Below are positions 7,342 through 15,597 of a DNA stretch of 23,943 bases, in pieces (the stretch's first letter is position 1; every line of letters starts with the position of its first letter). The DNA comes from an uncultured Bacteroidales bacterium (GTDB lineage Bacteria; Bacteroidota; Bacteroidia; Bacteroidales; F082), in NCBI GenBank assembly GCA_937902805.1, contig CALEMB010000159.1, forward strand, positions 1 to 23,943, written 5' to 3'. A program made the translations under genes and the position numbers. Below the pieces are notes generated by a model. The model saw nothing but the letters and a program-made list of their open reading frames with translations, had not been told where the DNA came from and made no database searches.

Positions 7342-9642
7342 ATGGAAAACCTACCCGCCTTATTTGCCGACCTTGCCTTGATACTGGTTACTGCTGGTAT
7401 CACTACCGTGATTTTCAAGTGGTTGAAGCAGCCCGTTGTATTAGGCTATATCATTGCAGGCTTTCTCATTGGCCCTAATTTCGAGTGGTTTCCCGTCATC
7501 AACGACCACATAAGCGTGGAGACCTGGAGCGAAATCGGCATGGTATTCATGCTGTTCGGCATAGGTTTGGAGTTTAGTTTCAAGAAACTGAAAAAAGTGG
7601 GAGGGACGGTAGGCATCACCGCACTCACCGAATTAGTGACGATGTGTGTGGTGGGTTTCCTGATGGGTAAGTTGTTGGGCTGGTCGCAGATGGACAGCGT
7701 CTTCCTTGGAGCTATGCTTTCCATTTCGTCCACGACGATTATCGCCAAGGCCTTCGACGACATGAAGTTGCACCGTGAGAAATTCAGTGGCAACGTCATT
7801 GGCGAGCTGGTGGTGGAAGACCTCGAAGCCGTGTTGCTGATGGTGATTCTTTCGACGCTTGCAGTGAGTAAAACCTTTGACGGCATGCAGCTGGTGACCA
7901 GCATGTTGAAGCTGGCCTTCTTCTTGCTGATATGGTTCCTTGGCGGTATTTTCCTGGTGCCAACGGTGTTGCGTTGGTCGCGCAAATTCATGTCGGAGGA
8001 GACACTGACAGTGTTCTCCGTGGGTTTGTGTTTCTTGATGGTTGTTTTGGCCAACGTCGCAGGATTCTCCTCGGCTTTGGGCGCTTTCATAATGGGTTCC
8101 ATTCTGGCTGAAACCCTTGAGGCTGAAATGATTCACAAGGTCACCACACCGATTAAAAACCTCTTTGGTGCGGTGTTCTTTGTCTCGGTGGGTATGTTGG
8201 TCGACCCGCAGATTTTGGTCAACTATTGGTGGCAGATTCTTGTGGTGACGCTGGTGTTGCTCATCTTCAAGCCTTTGAGCAATGTTGTCGGTCGTCTGAT
8301 TGCTGGTTTGGGACTAAAACAAGCTATACAAGGCGGTTTTTGTTTCTGTCAAATCGGTGAGTTTTCTTTCATCATCGCGTCATTGGGCTTGAGTTATGGA
8401 GTCATTGATGAGTTCTTGTATCCTATCATCGTCTCGGTGTCCATCATCACCACTTTTATCACACCATACGCCATCAAGTCGGCGGTGCCGGCCTACAACT
8501 TGGTGAGCCACAGCTTCCCTGAGCGTTGGCTGAACCATCTGGAAAACACCGACCGTGGCATCAAAGTGAAGAGCGGCAAGAAGGTGAGCATGGCTAGCTT
8601 TATTGGACGGCAGTTTAAGTATATTATCATCTACATTGCCATCGTCATTGCAGTGATGTTCATTTGTTTCTGGGCCGGTGCCTTTATCATGGTTTATGTG
8701 TCAGGCTTGTGGGGCAATGCCATCGCGGCGGCCATTACCTTGGTGTTGGTGTCACCATTCCTATGGGCTATTGGTTTCAAGCATACCTTGGTCAAGACCA
8801 CTCATAAGTTAATGGAACATAGTAAGTTCAACAAAGCGGTGATTCTGTCGATTTTCATCATCCGCTTCATTATTGTATGGGTTGTTGCTACCTCTGTGAT
8901 ACGTCATTTCTTCAATGCAGCGTTCTGGTTGCATCTTGGCATTGGCGCGCCCTATTTCCGTTGGATCAATATCGCTATGGCTCTGGTCTACACCATTCTG
9001 CTCCGTGTGCTGAGTCCAGCAATGCGATTCTACAAGCACATCGAGGACCGTTTCACGGACAACCTCAACAAGCGTCAGCAGGTGCAGGTGTTTGAGATTC
9101 CTGAGATTTTGCAGGAAAACTGCCATTTGCAGAAGATGACGTTGAGCCCCGACAGCGTTTACTCGGGGCAGGTGATTAGGGAAACCGATTTCCGCGACAA
9201 CTACAACGTGAGCGTGGTGAGCGTGGAGCGAGGCAAGCAGATTTTTGAATTGCCGAAGTCTGATTTCCAACTGTTTCCGTTCGATAAAATCACATTTGTG
9301 GGACATGAAGATCATTTAAGGCTACTATTACCAAGGGTGGAAGCCTTTGACGATGCCTTGATTCATGAGCATGAAGAAGGCGAGGTGGACCTATATAAGG
9401 TAGAGGTGGAAGATGATAGCCCGATGATAAATGTCGCTTTGATGGATTCCGGCTTAGCAGACAAGTACGATGCTATGGTGATTGCCATTGAACGTGATGG
9501 ACACTTTATCTTGAACCCATCGGCGCGTATTACCTTCCAATCTGCTGATTTGGTGTGGTTTGTGGCACAAAGGGACAAGGCTGAATATTTGATGCAACTG
9601 CATGCCGCAGACCTGAAATCTGAAATTTCAACACGTAATTGA
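7342..9642 (+). CDS. CPA2-family cation:proton antiporter with C-terminal TrkA-C-like domains
   Basis: A 766-residue membrane protein. Residues 1-390 are a chain of hydrophobic segments with the pattern of the Na+/H+ exchanger domain of the KefB/CPA2 group (QPVVLGYIIAGFLIGP; SSTTIIAKAF; ELVVEDLEAVLLM; GAFIMGSILAE). A further set of hydrophobic segments lies at about 410-560. The soluble tail has two stretches resembling TrkA-C/RCK-C domains (EIPEILQENCHLQKMTL onward, and VEVEDDSPMINVALM onward). The nucleotide-binding RCK-N domain with a GxGxxG motif, usual in KefB/KefC, was not seen. It probably exports K+ or Na+ in exchange for protons at the inner membrane. It has its own promoter and a start just downstream of it. 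Confidence 0.88.
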   Translation: MENLPALFADLALILVTAGITTVIFKWLKQPVVLGYIIAGFLIGPNFEWFPVINDHISVETWSEIGMVFMLFGIGLEFSFKKLKKVGGTVGITALTELVTMCVVGFLMGKLLGWSQMDSVFLGAMLSISSTTIIAKAFDDMKLHREKFSGNVIGELVVEDLEAVLLMVILSTLAVSKTFDGMQLVTSMLKLAFFLLIWFLGGIFLVPTVLRWSRKFMSEETLTVFSVGLCFLMVVLANVAGFSSALGAFIMGSILAETLEAEMIHKVTTPIKNLFGAVFFVSVGMLVDPQILVNYWWQILVVTLVLLIFKPLSNVVGRLIAGLGLKQAIQGGFCFCQIGEFSFIIASLGLSYGVIDEFLYPIIVSVSIITTFITPYAIKSAVPAYNLVSHSFPERWLNHLENTDRGIKVKSGKKVSMASFIGRQFKYIIIYIAIVIAVMFICFWAGAFIMVYVSGLWGNAIAAAITLVLVSPFLWAIGFKHTLVKTTHKLMEHSKFNKAVILSIFIIRFIIVWVVATSVIRHFFNAAFWLHLGIGAPYFRWINIAMALVYTILLRVLSPAMRFYKHIEDRFTDNLNKRQQVQVFEIPEILQENCHLQKMTLSPDSVYSGQVIRETDFRDNYNVSVVSVERGKQIFELPKSDFQLFPFDKITFVGHEDHLRLLLPRVEAFDDALIHEHEEGEVDLYKVEVEDDSPMINVALMDSGLADKYDAMVIAIERDGHFILNPSARITFQSADLVWFVAQRDKAEYLMQLHAADLKSEISTRN

Positions 9643-9687
9643 AATATTGGGCAGACACATGGGTCTGCCCCTACACATAATTGAAAT
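9631..9687 (+). repeat. hairpin element flanked by 15-bp direct repeats, between antiporter and topB
   Basis: GGGCAGAC (9649-9656) and GTCTGCCC (9663-9670) form an 8-bp stem with a 6-nt loop. It is flanked by ACACGTAATTGAAAT (9631-9645) and ACACATAATTGAAAT (9673-9687), which differ at one base. The left repeat contains the antiporter stop codon and the right one leads into the topB ATG. There is no T-run, so this is more likely a REP-like mobile palindrome than a terminator. Confidence 0.75.
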
Positions 9688-11827
9688 GATCGTTTGTATA
9701 GCCGAAAAGCCAAGCGTCGCCCGCGACATCGCTAAGGTGCTGGGAGCCAACACCGCCCATGAGGGATACATGGAGGGCAATGGCTATCAGGTGACATGGA
9801 CTTTCGGCCATCTCTGCACACTTAAGGAACCGCACGACTACACCGACCAATGGAAAGCTTGGGCTTTGAGTCGGCTGCCAATGATTCCGCCACGTTTCGG
9901 CATCAAGCTGATTGCGGACAAAGGCGTGGAGAAGCAGTTCAAGGTCATAGAATTGTTGTTTCAGAAAGCCGACAGCATCGTGAATTGCGGCGATGCGGGG
10001 CAGGAGGGAGAGCTCATCCAACGTTGGGTGATGCAGAAAGCCGCCGTACATTGTCCCGTGCAGCGTTTATGGATATCCTCGTTGACGGAAGAATCCATCC
10101 GTGAGGGTTTCAAAACCTTGAAAGACCAGTCGGAGTATCAGTCATTGTACGAGGCGGGTCTCTCCCGTGCTATTGGAGACTGGCTGCTTGGCATGAACGC
10201 TACGCGGCTTTACACCTTGAAATACGGTCAAAACCGACAGGTGCTCTCCATCGGCAGGGTGCAGACACCCACATTGGCCTTGATTGTCAACCGCTACCAT
10301 GAAATCGTCAACTTCAAGCCTGAGGCTTATTGGGTGTTATCGACCATTTATCGTGACACGGTTTTCACAGCTACCAAAGGCAAATACGGCTCTGTAGAAG
10401 ACGGACAAAAAGACTTGCAAAGCGTTGAAGGGAAAGAGTTTACGGTTACAGATATTTCCACCAAGAAAGGCACAGAAGCCCCACCGAGACTGTACGACTT
10501 GACTTCTTTGCAGGTGGAGTGTAACAAGCATTATGGCTTCTCGGCCGACCAAACCTTGCAGACTATCCAGAGCCTTTATGAGAAGAAATACACCACCTAT
10601 CCGCGCGTTGACACCACTTATCTGAGCGACGACATCTATCCCAAGTGTCCCGATATTTTGACGAAACTCACCAATTATGCCGAATACACTGCGCCTTTGG
10701 CAGGCAAGAAACTGCCCAAGAGCAAGAAGGTGTTTGACAACAGCAAAGTCACCGACCACCATGCCATCATCCCTACGGGTGTGGTGCCACAAGGATTGTC
10801 GTTTGCTGAGGAGAAAGTGTACGATGAGGTCTGCCGCCATTTCATCGCCGTGTTCTATCCTGACTGTCAGTTTGCCACAACTACGGTCTTAGGCAAGGTT
10901 GAGGATGTGGAGTTCAAGACCTCGGGCAAGCAGATTCTAGTGCCGGGTTGGCGAGATGTCATCAAACCAGTGAAGCAACAAGACGAGGAGAACCCTTCGA
11001 CAAGCTCAGGGACCAAGGAAGGGCAGGAAGACGAGGAAAAGACTTTGCCTGTTTTTGAGAAGGGCGAGCACGGGCCGCATAAGCCGCAATTAGCCGAGAA
11101 ATGGACCACGCCACCGAAGCCTTACACCGAGGCGACTTTGCTCCGTGCCATGGAAACAGCTGGCAAACTCGTTGATGACGAATCTTTGCGCGAGGTGATG
11201 AAAGAGAACGGTATTGGACGGCCTTCCACACGTGCGGCCATCATCGAGACGCTGTTCAAACGCAATTATATAAAAAAGGTGCGCAAGAGTTTGGAACCTA
11301 CGCCTACGGGCATCGAACTCATCGGCCTCATCCATGAGGACTTGCTGAAGAGCGCTGAACTGACGGGCATTTGGGAAAAGAAACTCCGTGAGATAGAACA
11401 ACATAAATACGAAGCCCGACAATTCCTCGATGAGTTGAAGCAGATGGTCACAGAGATTGTCACCACGGTGATGCTGGACAACAGTAACCGCCGTGTTGCG
11501 GCAACGGTGGCAGAAGAGAAACCGAAAAAGGCTGGAGCCAAGAAAAGCACCTCGCCAAAAACAAAGAAAGCTAAGGAAGGCATAGATCCCAGCCATCGCA
11601 CGTCCCCTCGCAGGGATGACATGCCTTCCAGTAAGAATCCCTCAGAAGGCATGTCATTCCAGCGTAAGGCTGTGGGCGAGCGGGAATCTATGCCTTCTGA
11701 CACAAATCCCGATGCCATCATCGGTCAGCCTTGCCCGTTATGCGGCAAAGGACATATAATAAAAGGTAAGACCGCCTACGGTTGCTCCGAGTGGAGGAAT
11801 GGATGCACCTACCGCAAACCCTTCTAA
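9686..11827 (+). CDS. topB: DNA topoisomerase III (type IA)
   Basis: A 713-residue type IA topoisomerase that relaxes or decatenates DNA through a covalent 5'-phosphotyrosine. Seen: the N-terminal TOPRIM start IVCIAEKPSVARDIA, the DAGQEGELIQRW acidic motif, SIGRVQTPTLALIVNRY, the active-site block TYPRVDTTYLS with Tyr305, and GIGRPSTRAAIIETL. A C-terminal four-cysteine zinc ribbon starts at CPLCGKGH (Cys683) and ends with the protein. ATG 9686 is chosen because the upstream in-frame start would translate the hairpin element. It is longer than E. coli TopB (about 650 residues), partly because of two palindromic insertions at 10993 and 11577, both in regions expected to be loops or linkers. It converges with pncB after 24 bp. 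Confidence 0.94.
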   Translation: MIVCIAEKPSVARDIAKVLGANTAHEGYMEGNGYQVTWTFGHLCTLKEPHDYTDQWKAWALSRLPMIPPRFGIKLIADKGVEKQFKVIELLFQKADSIVNCGDAGQEGELIQRWVMQKAAVHCPVQRLWISSLTEESIREGFKTLKDQSEYQSLYEAGLSRAIGDWLLGMNATRLYTLKYGQNRQVLSIGRVQTPTLALIVNRYHEIVNFKPEAYWVLSTIYRDTVFTATKGKYGSVEDGQKDLQSVEGKEFTVTDISTKKGTEAPPRLYDLTSLQVECNKHYGFSADQTLQTIQSLYEKKYTTYPRVDTTYLSDDIYPKCPDILTKLTNYAEYTAPLAGKKLPKSKKVFDNSKVTDHHAIIPTGVVPQGLSFAEEKVYDEVCRHFIAVFYPDCQFATTTVLGKVEDVEFKTSGKQILVPGWRDVIKPVKQQDEENPSTSSGTKEGQEDEEKTLPVFEKGEHGPHKPQLAEKWTTPPKPYTEATLLRAMETAGKLVDDESLREVMKENGIGRPSTRAAIIETLFKRNYIKKVRKSLEPTPTGIELIGLIHEDLLKSAELTGIWEKKLREIEQHKYEARQFLDELKQMVTEIVTTVMLDNSNRRVAATVAEEKPKKAGAKKSTSPKTKKAKEGIDPSHRTSPRRDDMPSSKNPSEGMSFQRKAVGERESMPSDTNPDAIIGQPCPLCGKGHIIKGKTAYGCSEWRNGCTYRKPF
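10993..11014 (+). repeat. short REP-like element inside topB (encodes PSTSSG)
   Basis: CCCTTCGACAAGCTCAGGG has complementary ends (CCCT/AGGG). From memory it is a word that recurs as a dispersed palindromic repeat in many bacterial genomes. Here it is read in frame as PSTSSGT between the motifs VPGWRDVIK and LPVFEKGE, inside a Glu/Lys-rich loop. Confidence 0.6.
11577..11696 (+). repeat. 120-bp nested palindromic element inserted in frame in topB
   Basis: Outer arms AAGGCATAGATCCC (11577-11590) and GGGAATCTATGCCTT (11682-11696) pair with a single bulge. Inner arms GGGATGACATGCCTTC (11613-11628) and GAAGGCATGTCATTCC (11645-11660) pair over 16 bp with one G-U. The element is 120 nt, exactly 40 codons, and sits in the Lys-rich linker just before the zinc ribbon, so topB stays open. 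The encoded peptide is Ser/Arg-rich and unlike the core enzyme. Confidence 0.8.
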
Positions 11828-11851
11828 CTCTCAACTCTAAACTATAAACTC

Positions 11852-13045
11852 TCAACTGATTTCCAGCGTTTTCTTGCAAATCTCAATCTCTTCGGGGTCG
11901 CCTGTGTACTTGCCGAGGTCGTCGGAGAGTTTGACCACTTTCTTCCAAGTTCTCTTTTCGGTAATCTTGGCCGCCGTGAGCTTCACCACGATGTTCATGG
12001 CCTTCACGTTGTCGATGTCGCAGGTGAGGTGGGTACCGATGCCGTAGGAGTCTTGCATGCGTCCTGCCACGGCCTCGTGTATAGTGATGGCCTCGTTGAC
12101 GTTCAAGCCATTGCTGAAGATGATGGATTTTTGTGCTGGGTCGATGCCGAGTTCTTTGTATTTGGCGATGATTTCCTCCAAGGCCTCATAGTTGTCGCCG
12201 CTGTCGACACGCAGGCCGTCGAACAACTTGGCGTGCAGTGTGGTGAAATTCTGGAAGAAAGCCTTGCGCGTGTAGGTGTCGTAAAGGAACACACCCAGGC
12301 TGCCGGCATACACCTCCTGCCAGTAGTCCATGGCGATGTAGTTGGCCTCGTTGTAGCCGTAAAGCGAGCAGGTCTCGATGAACTGGTGACTCATCGTGCC
12401 GATGGGGGTGAGGTCGTATTTCATGGCCAACAGTACGTTACTGGTACCCACAAAACAGGTCTTGGTAAATTGTTTCTGAGCCTCGATGAACGAACGAATC
12501 ACCATGTCCTGATGTTCAAACGAGAAGCGGCGGCGTGTGCCGAAGTCGCTGAACTTCACACCGTTGCCGATGAGACGGATGCCCTTGTCGTAGGATTTCT
12601 TGTATTCTTTCTCGGCATCGTAATGCTCGAACTCGCCTTTCAACTCATGCATCAGTTCGGAGACAGTGGCCAATATGGGCATCTCCCAAAAGACGGTGCG
12701 CCACAGCAGGCCCGTCACGGTGATGTGCAGATGGCCTTCCTCGTCTTGGCTCACCTCGACCTCGGAGGGACGCATGTGGAAGCCTTTCAGGAAGGTGAAG
12801 AACCACAGCGGGAAGTAGTAACATTTCTGTTTCATGAAACGCGCCTCTTCGTCGGTGATGCGGATGTTGCCGTAGAGGTCAAACTGCTCGCGTAGTTTCT
12901 CTGCAAAGCCCTTGGGATAAACCGTGTTGTTGCGGTCAACGAAGGTGTATTGCCCTATGGCGCGGGGGAACTTCTGCAGATAGGCGTAGCATACACTGAA
13001 GGTATATAGGTCGTTGTCTAACAGACTGGTGATGATTTGTCTCAT
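11852..13045 (-). CDS. pncB: nicotinate phosphoribosyltransferase
   Basis: A 397-residue protein, the normal length for PncB. It converts nicotinate and PRPP, with ATP, to nicotinate mononucleotide in NAD salvage (Preiss-Handler route) in the cytoplasm. Seen: the N-terminal DNDLYTFSVCYAYLQKFP, the FGTRRRFSFEHQD block, GTSNVLLAMKYDLTPIGTMS with the His at its end (the autophosphorylated His region of the family), and LRVDSGDNYEALEEI of the phosphate-binding barrel. No TAnnTTTG box was found in the short upstream gap, which is largely filled by a dispersed repeat, so it may be transcribed from the phosphate operon upstream. It converges with topB. Confidence 0.95.
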   Translation of the reverse strand: MRQIITSLLDNDLYTFSVCYAYLQKFPRAIGQYTFVDRNNTVYPKGFAEKLREQFDLYGNIRITDEEARFMKQKCYYFPLWFFTFLKGFHMRPSEVEVSQDEEGHLHITVTGLLWRTVFWEMPILATVSELMHELKGEFEHYDAEKEYKKSYDKGIRLIGNGVKFSDFGTRRRFSFEHQDMVIRSFIEAQKQFTKTCFVGTSNVLLAMKYDLTPIGTMSHQFIETCSLYGYNEANYIAMDYWQEVYAGSLGVFLYDTYTRKAFFQNFTTLHAKLFDGLRVDSGDNYEALEEIIAKYKELGIDPAQKSIIFSNGLNVNEAITIHEAVAGRMQDSYGIGTHLTCDIDNVKAMNIVVKLTAAKITEKRTWKKVVKLSDDLGKYTGDPEEIEICKKTLEIS

Positions 13046-13062
13046 GGTGTTTATCTTTTTGG

Positions 13063-13137
13063 GCTTTCAGCTTTCAGCAATCAGCAATCAGCTTGGTGAT
13101 TTCATGGCTGATAGCTGACTGCTGATGGCTGACTGCC
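13063..13137 (-). repeat. dispersed 75-bp quasi-palindromic repeat, copy 2
   Basis: On the minus strand it reads CAGCCATCAGCAGTCAGC and so on, then ACCAAGCTGATTGCTGATTGCTGAAAGCTGAAAGC, matching copy 1 (3679-3752) along its length with a few substitutions and short indels. It fills almost all of the 94-bp gap between the downstream DUF47 gene and pncB and could form a hairpin in a transcript from either strand. Confidence 0.8.
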
Positions 13138-13139
13138 AT

Positions 13140-13787
13140 TTACAAATTACTAATAATACTTCTTACCTTATCCGATATATATTTAGCAGAATTGGTAGTG
13201 TTTTCAAGCACTTGCACCAAGTCTTTGCGCTTGATGATTTCGGTGAGGCTATAGTTCTGTTGGAACAGCTTGTTGATGTAGTTGCCGTAAAGCTCATCAT
13301 TGTCGTGTTCCAAGGTCTTGATTTCTTGGCAGAGGCGGGTGATTTCCTTGCGTTTGTCGTACATCACAGGCAGGTCGTGGATAATGCTGCAAAGATTCTC
13401 AGCGGCAAACATGATGTTCTCCGCCATGGTGTTGAGGTCTTCATCCACGGCAAGGAAACGGCGTGTGAGGATGATGTTGGCCGAGTCGTCGATGTGGTCG
13501 AGGAAGGTGTCCATCATCTCGGCAAGCTCATGCACATCTTCACGGTCGAAGGGGGTGAGCACGGTGGCGAAAAGTTGGCTGTAGAAATCACGCAATACAT
13601 CGTCGCCTTCGGTTTCGCAGGCCTTGATTTCCTTTTTGAGGTTTTCAAGCCGTTCAAGGTCGGTCTCAATGAGCATCTGCCGCAATAGTTTAGCGGCTTT
13701 GTCGATGTATTCCGCCTGCTTCTGGTAGAGCGGGTAGAACTTCTTTTCCTTGGGGACGAAAAACTGGAAGAAACTGTTGAGACTCAT
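13140..13787 (-). CDS. DUF47 / PhoU-like protein, second of two paralogues
   Basis: A 215-residue, mostly helical, charged protein. The N-terminal FVPKEKKFYPLYQKQAEYID and the central LTPFDREDVHELAEMMD block are signatures of the DUF47 family, known as PhoU-like partners of low-affinity phosphate permeases. It probably sits at the inner face of the membrane and modulates the permease. It begins 4 nt after the stop codon of the PiT gene, so the two are surely cotranscribed. It differs strongly in sequence from the paralogue at 14859-15509, so the pair is not a recent duplication. Confidence 0.88.
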   Translation of the reverse strand: MSLNSFFQFFVPKEKKFYPLYQKQAEYIDKAAKLLRQMLIETDLERLENLKKEIKACETEGDDVLRDFYSQLFATVLTPFDREDVHELAEMMDTFLDHIDDSANIILTRRFLAVDEDLNTMAENIMFAAENLCSIIHDLPVMYDKRKEITRLCQEIKTLEHDNDELYGNYINKLFQQNYSLTEIIKRKDLVQVLENTTNSAKYISDKVRSIISNL

Positions 13788-13791
13788 GGCA

Positions 13792-14859
13792 TTACTTGAC
13801 TAAGAGGTGAAACAACAGGTTCAAAATGCCGCCAATGACCAGCGGCACGGGTATGGTGAGGATCCACGACAAGACAATGCGTCTGGCCGTGACCCATTTC
13901 ACGGATTTCAAGCCATCGGTGAGACCCACGCCAATGACACCACCAGTGATGGTGTGCGTCGTGCTGACGGGAATGCCGAGGAAAGAGGTGGTAATCAGCG
14001 TGGTGGCACCTGCAAACTCAGCCGAGAAGCCTCTGACGGGCGTAATCTTCGCCAGACCGCCGCCCATGGTCTTGATGACGTTTTTGCCACCAATCAAGAT
14101 GCCTAGCGACATGATGATATAACATGTGACGGCAAGCGTGTCTGGAATATGGAAGGACTGGCTGCTGTCGTAGAAGTTGCTGATGAAGGCTTGCATCTCG
14201 GGACTGACACCTTGTGTGGTAAACACGCTGGCCATCAGCACGGCGATGATACCCATGGTTTTGGGTGCATCGTTGGAGCCGTGGCCGACACAGAAAGCCG
14301 CCGTGGAGAAATGCTGCAATACCTTAAATATCTTGTCGACTTTTTTGCGGGGACTGTTCTTGAAAATCCTCAAAAAGATACATTCGAGGAAGAAACCCAA
14401 GAACAAGCCAATCAACGGGGATAACACGATGAATGCCAGCGTGATGATGATGGGTGTCATGTGCAGCACCGCGCTGCCGTTGACGAACCATGCCGCCCCG
14501 ATGATGCCGCCGATGAGCGCGTGAGAGGTGGAAATGGGCATGCCGCTCTTGGTGCAAACGGCCACCCAGATGGCGGCGCCTACGAGGGCGGATAGGATAA
14601 GGTAAGGGTCGATGACGTTTTGGTCGGCGAAGTTGGCCATGGTGTTACCCACGGCAAACTGTTGGTTGAGGATCAACCGGATGAAAATGAAGGCCGTAAA
14701 CTCCCAGAACGAAGCCCATAGTATGGCTTGAAACGGTGTCATCACCTTGGTGGCGATGATGGTCGAGATGGAGTTGGCCGCGTCGTTCATGCCGTTCAGG
14801 AAGGTGAAGACGAAGGCAAGGACGATGGACAGGATGATGGCTATGGTCAGGAGGTTCAT
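13792..14859 (-). CDS. inorganic phosphate transporter, PiT family
   Basis: A 355-residue membrane protein with about ten hydrophobic segments. It carries both copies of the PiT signature: FLNGMNDAANSISTIIATKV near residue 20 and VGHGSNDAPKTMGIIAVLMA in the second half, reflecting the inverted internal duplication of the family. Members move phosphate with H+ or Na+ across the inner membrane. ATG 14859 overlaps the TGA of the upstream DUF47 gene (TGATG), which suggests translational coupling; GTG 14862 is an alternative one codon earlier. It is flanked on both sides by DUF47 genes on the same strand. Confidence 0.93.
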   Translation of the reverse strand: MNLLTIAIILSIVLAFVFTFLNGMNDAANSISTIIATKVMTPFQAILWASFWEFTAFIFIRLILNQQFAVGNTMANFADQNVIDPYLILSALVGAAIWVAVCTKSGMPISTSHALIGGIIGAAWFVNGSAVLHMTPIIITLAFIVLSPLIGLFLGFFLECIFLRIFKNSPRKKVDKIFKVLQHFSTAAFCVGHGSNDAPKTMGIIAVLMASVFTTQGVSPEMQAFISNFYDSSQSFHIPDTLAVTCYIIMSLGILIGGKNVIKTMGGGLAKITPVRGFSAEFAGATTLITTSFLGIPVSTTHTITGGVIGVGLTDGLKSVKWVTARRIVLSWILTIPVPLVIGGILNLLFHLLVK

Positions 14860-15509
14860 CACGATTCTTTTATGATAAGACTTTTAACGGTGCTGGTCAC
14901 CTCCTTGGCGCGGTCGGTGGTGTCTTCCACCACTTGGGCGATCTCCTTGTATTTCAGTAATTCAATCTCGTCCTTTTCGTTTTCGAAGAGGTAGGAGATG
15001 TAGTCGCCATAGATGTCATCGACGGCGTGCTCGATAAGGGTGACCTTTTGGCACAAGTCGCTGATTTGCTGATGGTTCTTTCCCAGGTCGTCGAGGAGGC
15101 CGAACACCTGCATGATGACGCTGGCGTCTTCGTGGATGTTGTCCACAATCTCCTTGATTTGCTTGTCGATCTTCTTGGGATTATACATCAGGATGGTCTT
15201 GGCCGAGTGGTTGATGAAGTCGAGGAATTTGTCGAGGTCCATGGCCAGGGCGTTCATGTCTTCGCGGTCGAAGGGCGTGACGAAAGCGCCGTTCAGCTCG
15301 ATGTAAAACTCGCGCAGCAGCTCGTCGCCAGTGGTCTCCTGTTTCTTGATCATGCGGGTGAGCAGCTTGCGTTCCTCTGGGTCGTCGCTCTTGACCAGCT
15401 CCTTAAGGTATTTGGCGGCAATCTGTGCTGTCTCCGCTTGCTTGACGTAGGTGGGGAAGAAGTGCTTCTCGCGACTGCTTCCTCTGGTGAAAAGGTTGTT
15501 CAGTGCCAT
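14859..15509 (-). CDS. DUF47 / PhoU-like protein, first gene of the phosphate operon
   Basis: A 216-residue helical protein with the DUF47 blocks REKHFFPTYVKQAET and VTPFDREDMNALAMDLDKF. It is the first gene of the operon DUF47, PiT, DUF47, with its own TATCTTTG promoter box about 27 nt upstream and a TGATG overlap with the permease gene. In other bacteria a single DUF47 gene next to pit is the common pattern, and the protein is thought to control permease activity or assembly; a role in phosphate sensing here is inferred. Confidence 0.88.
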   Translation of the reverse strand: MALNNLFTRGSSREKHFFPTYVKQAETAQIAAKYLKELVKSDDPEERKLLTRMIKKQETTGDELLREFYIELNGAFVTPFDREDMNALAMDLDKFLDFINHSAKTILMYNPKKIDKQIKEIVDNIHEDASVIMQVFGLLDDLGKNHQQISDLCQKVTLIEHAVDDIYGDYISYLFENEKDEIELLKYKEIAQVVEDTTDRAKEVTSTVKSLIIKES

Positions 15510-15535
15510 TGGGCAATGGTTTTTATAATTTGGGG

Positions 15536-15543
15536 CAAAGATA
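15536..15543 (-). promoter_or_regulatory. -7 box of the phosphate operon
   Basis: Minus-strand TATCTTTG, a full match to TAnnTTTG, about 27 nt before the ATG at 15509. No clear -33 TTTG was seen at the expected distance. Confidence 0.5.
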
Positions 15544-15597
15544 AAGAAAAATGTATTGTGATGAAAAAGAATGGGGAAAAAGTGTCGAAGGGACGTT

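Noticed and set aside
6015..7418. A 467-codon open frame on the minus strand across the acyl-CoA ligase gene
   Set aside because: It lies antisense to a gene with all ANL motifs, is rich in His, Leu and Arg as expected for a shadow frame, and has no domain I recognise.
9649..9670. Terminator for the antiporter gene
   Set aside because: The stem has no T-run after it, and flanking direct repeats point to a mobile palindrome.
12029..12895. A 288-codon open frame on the plus strand across pncB
   Set aside because: It is antisense to a clear pncB with intact motifs, and the protein is a Val/Ala/Glu-rich shadow without recognisable domains.
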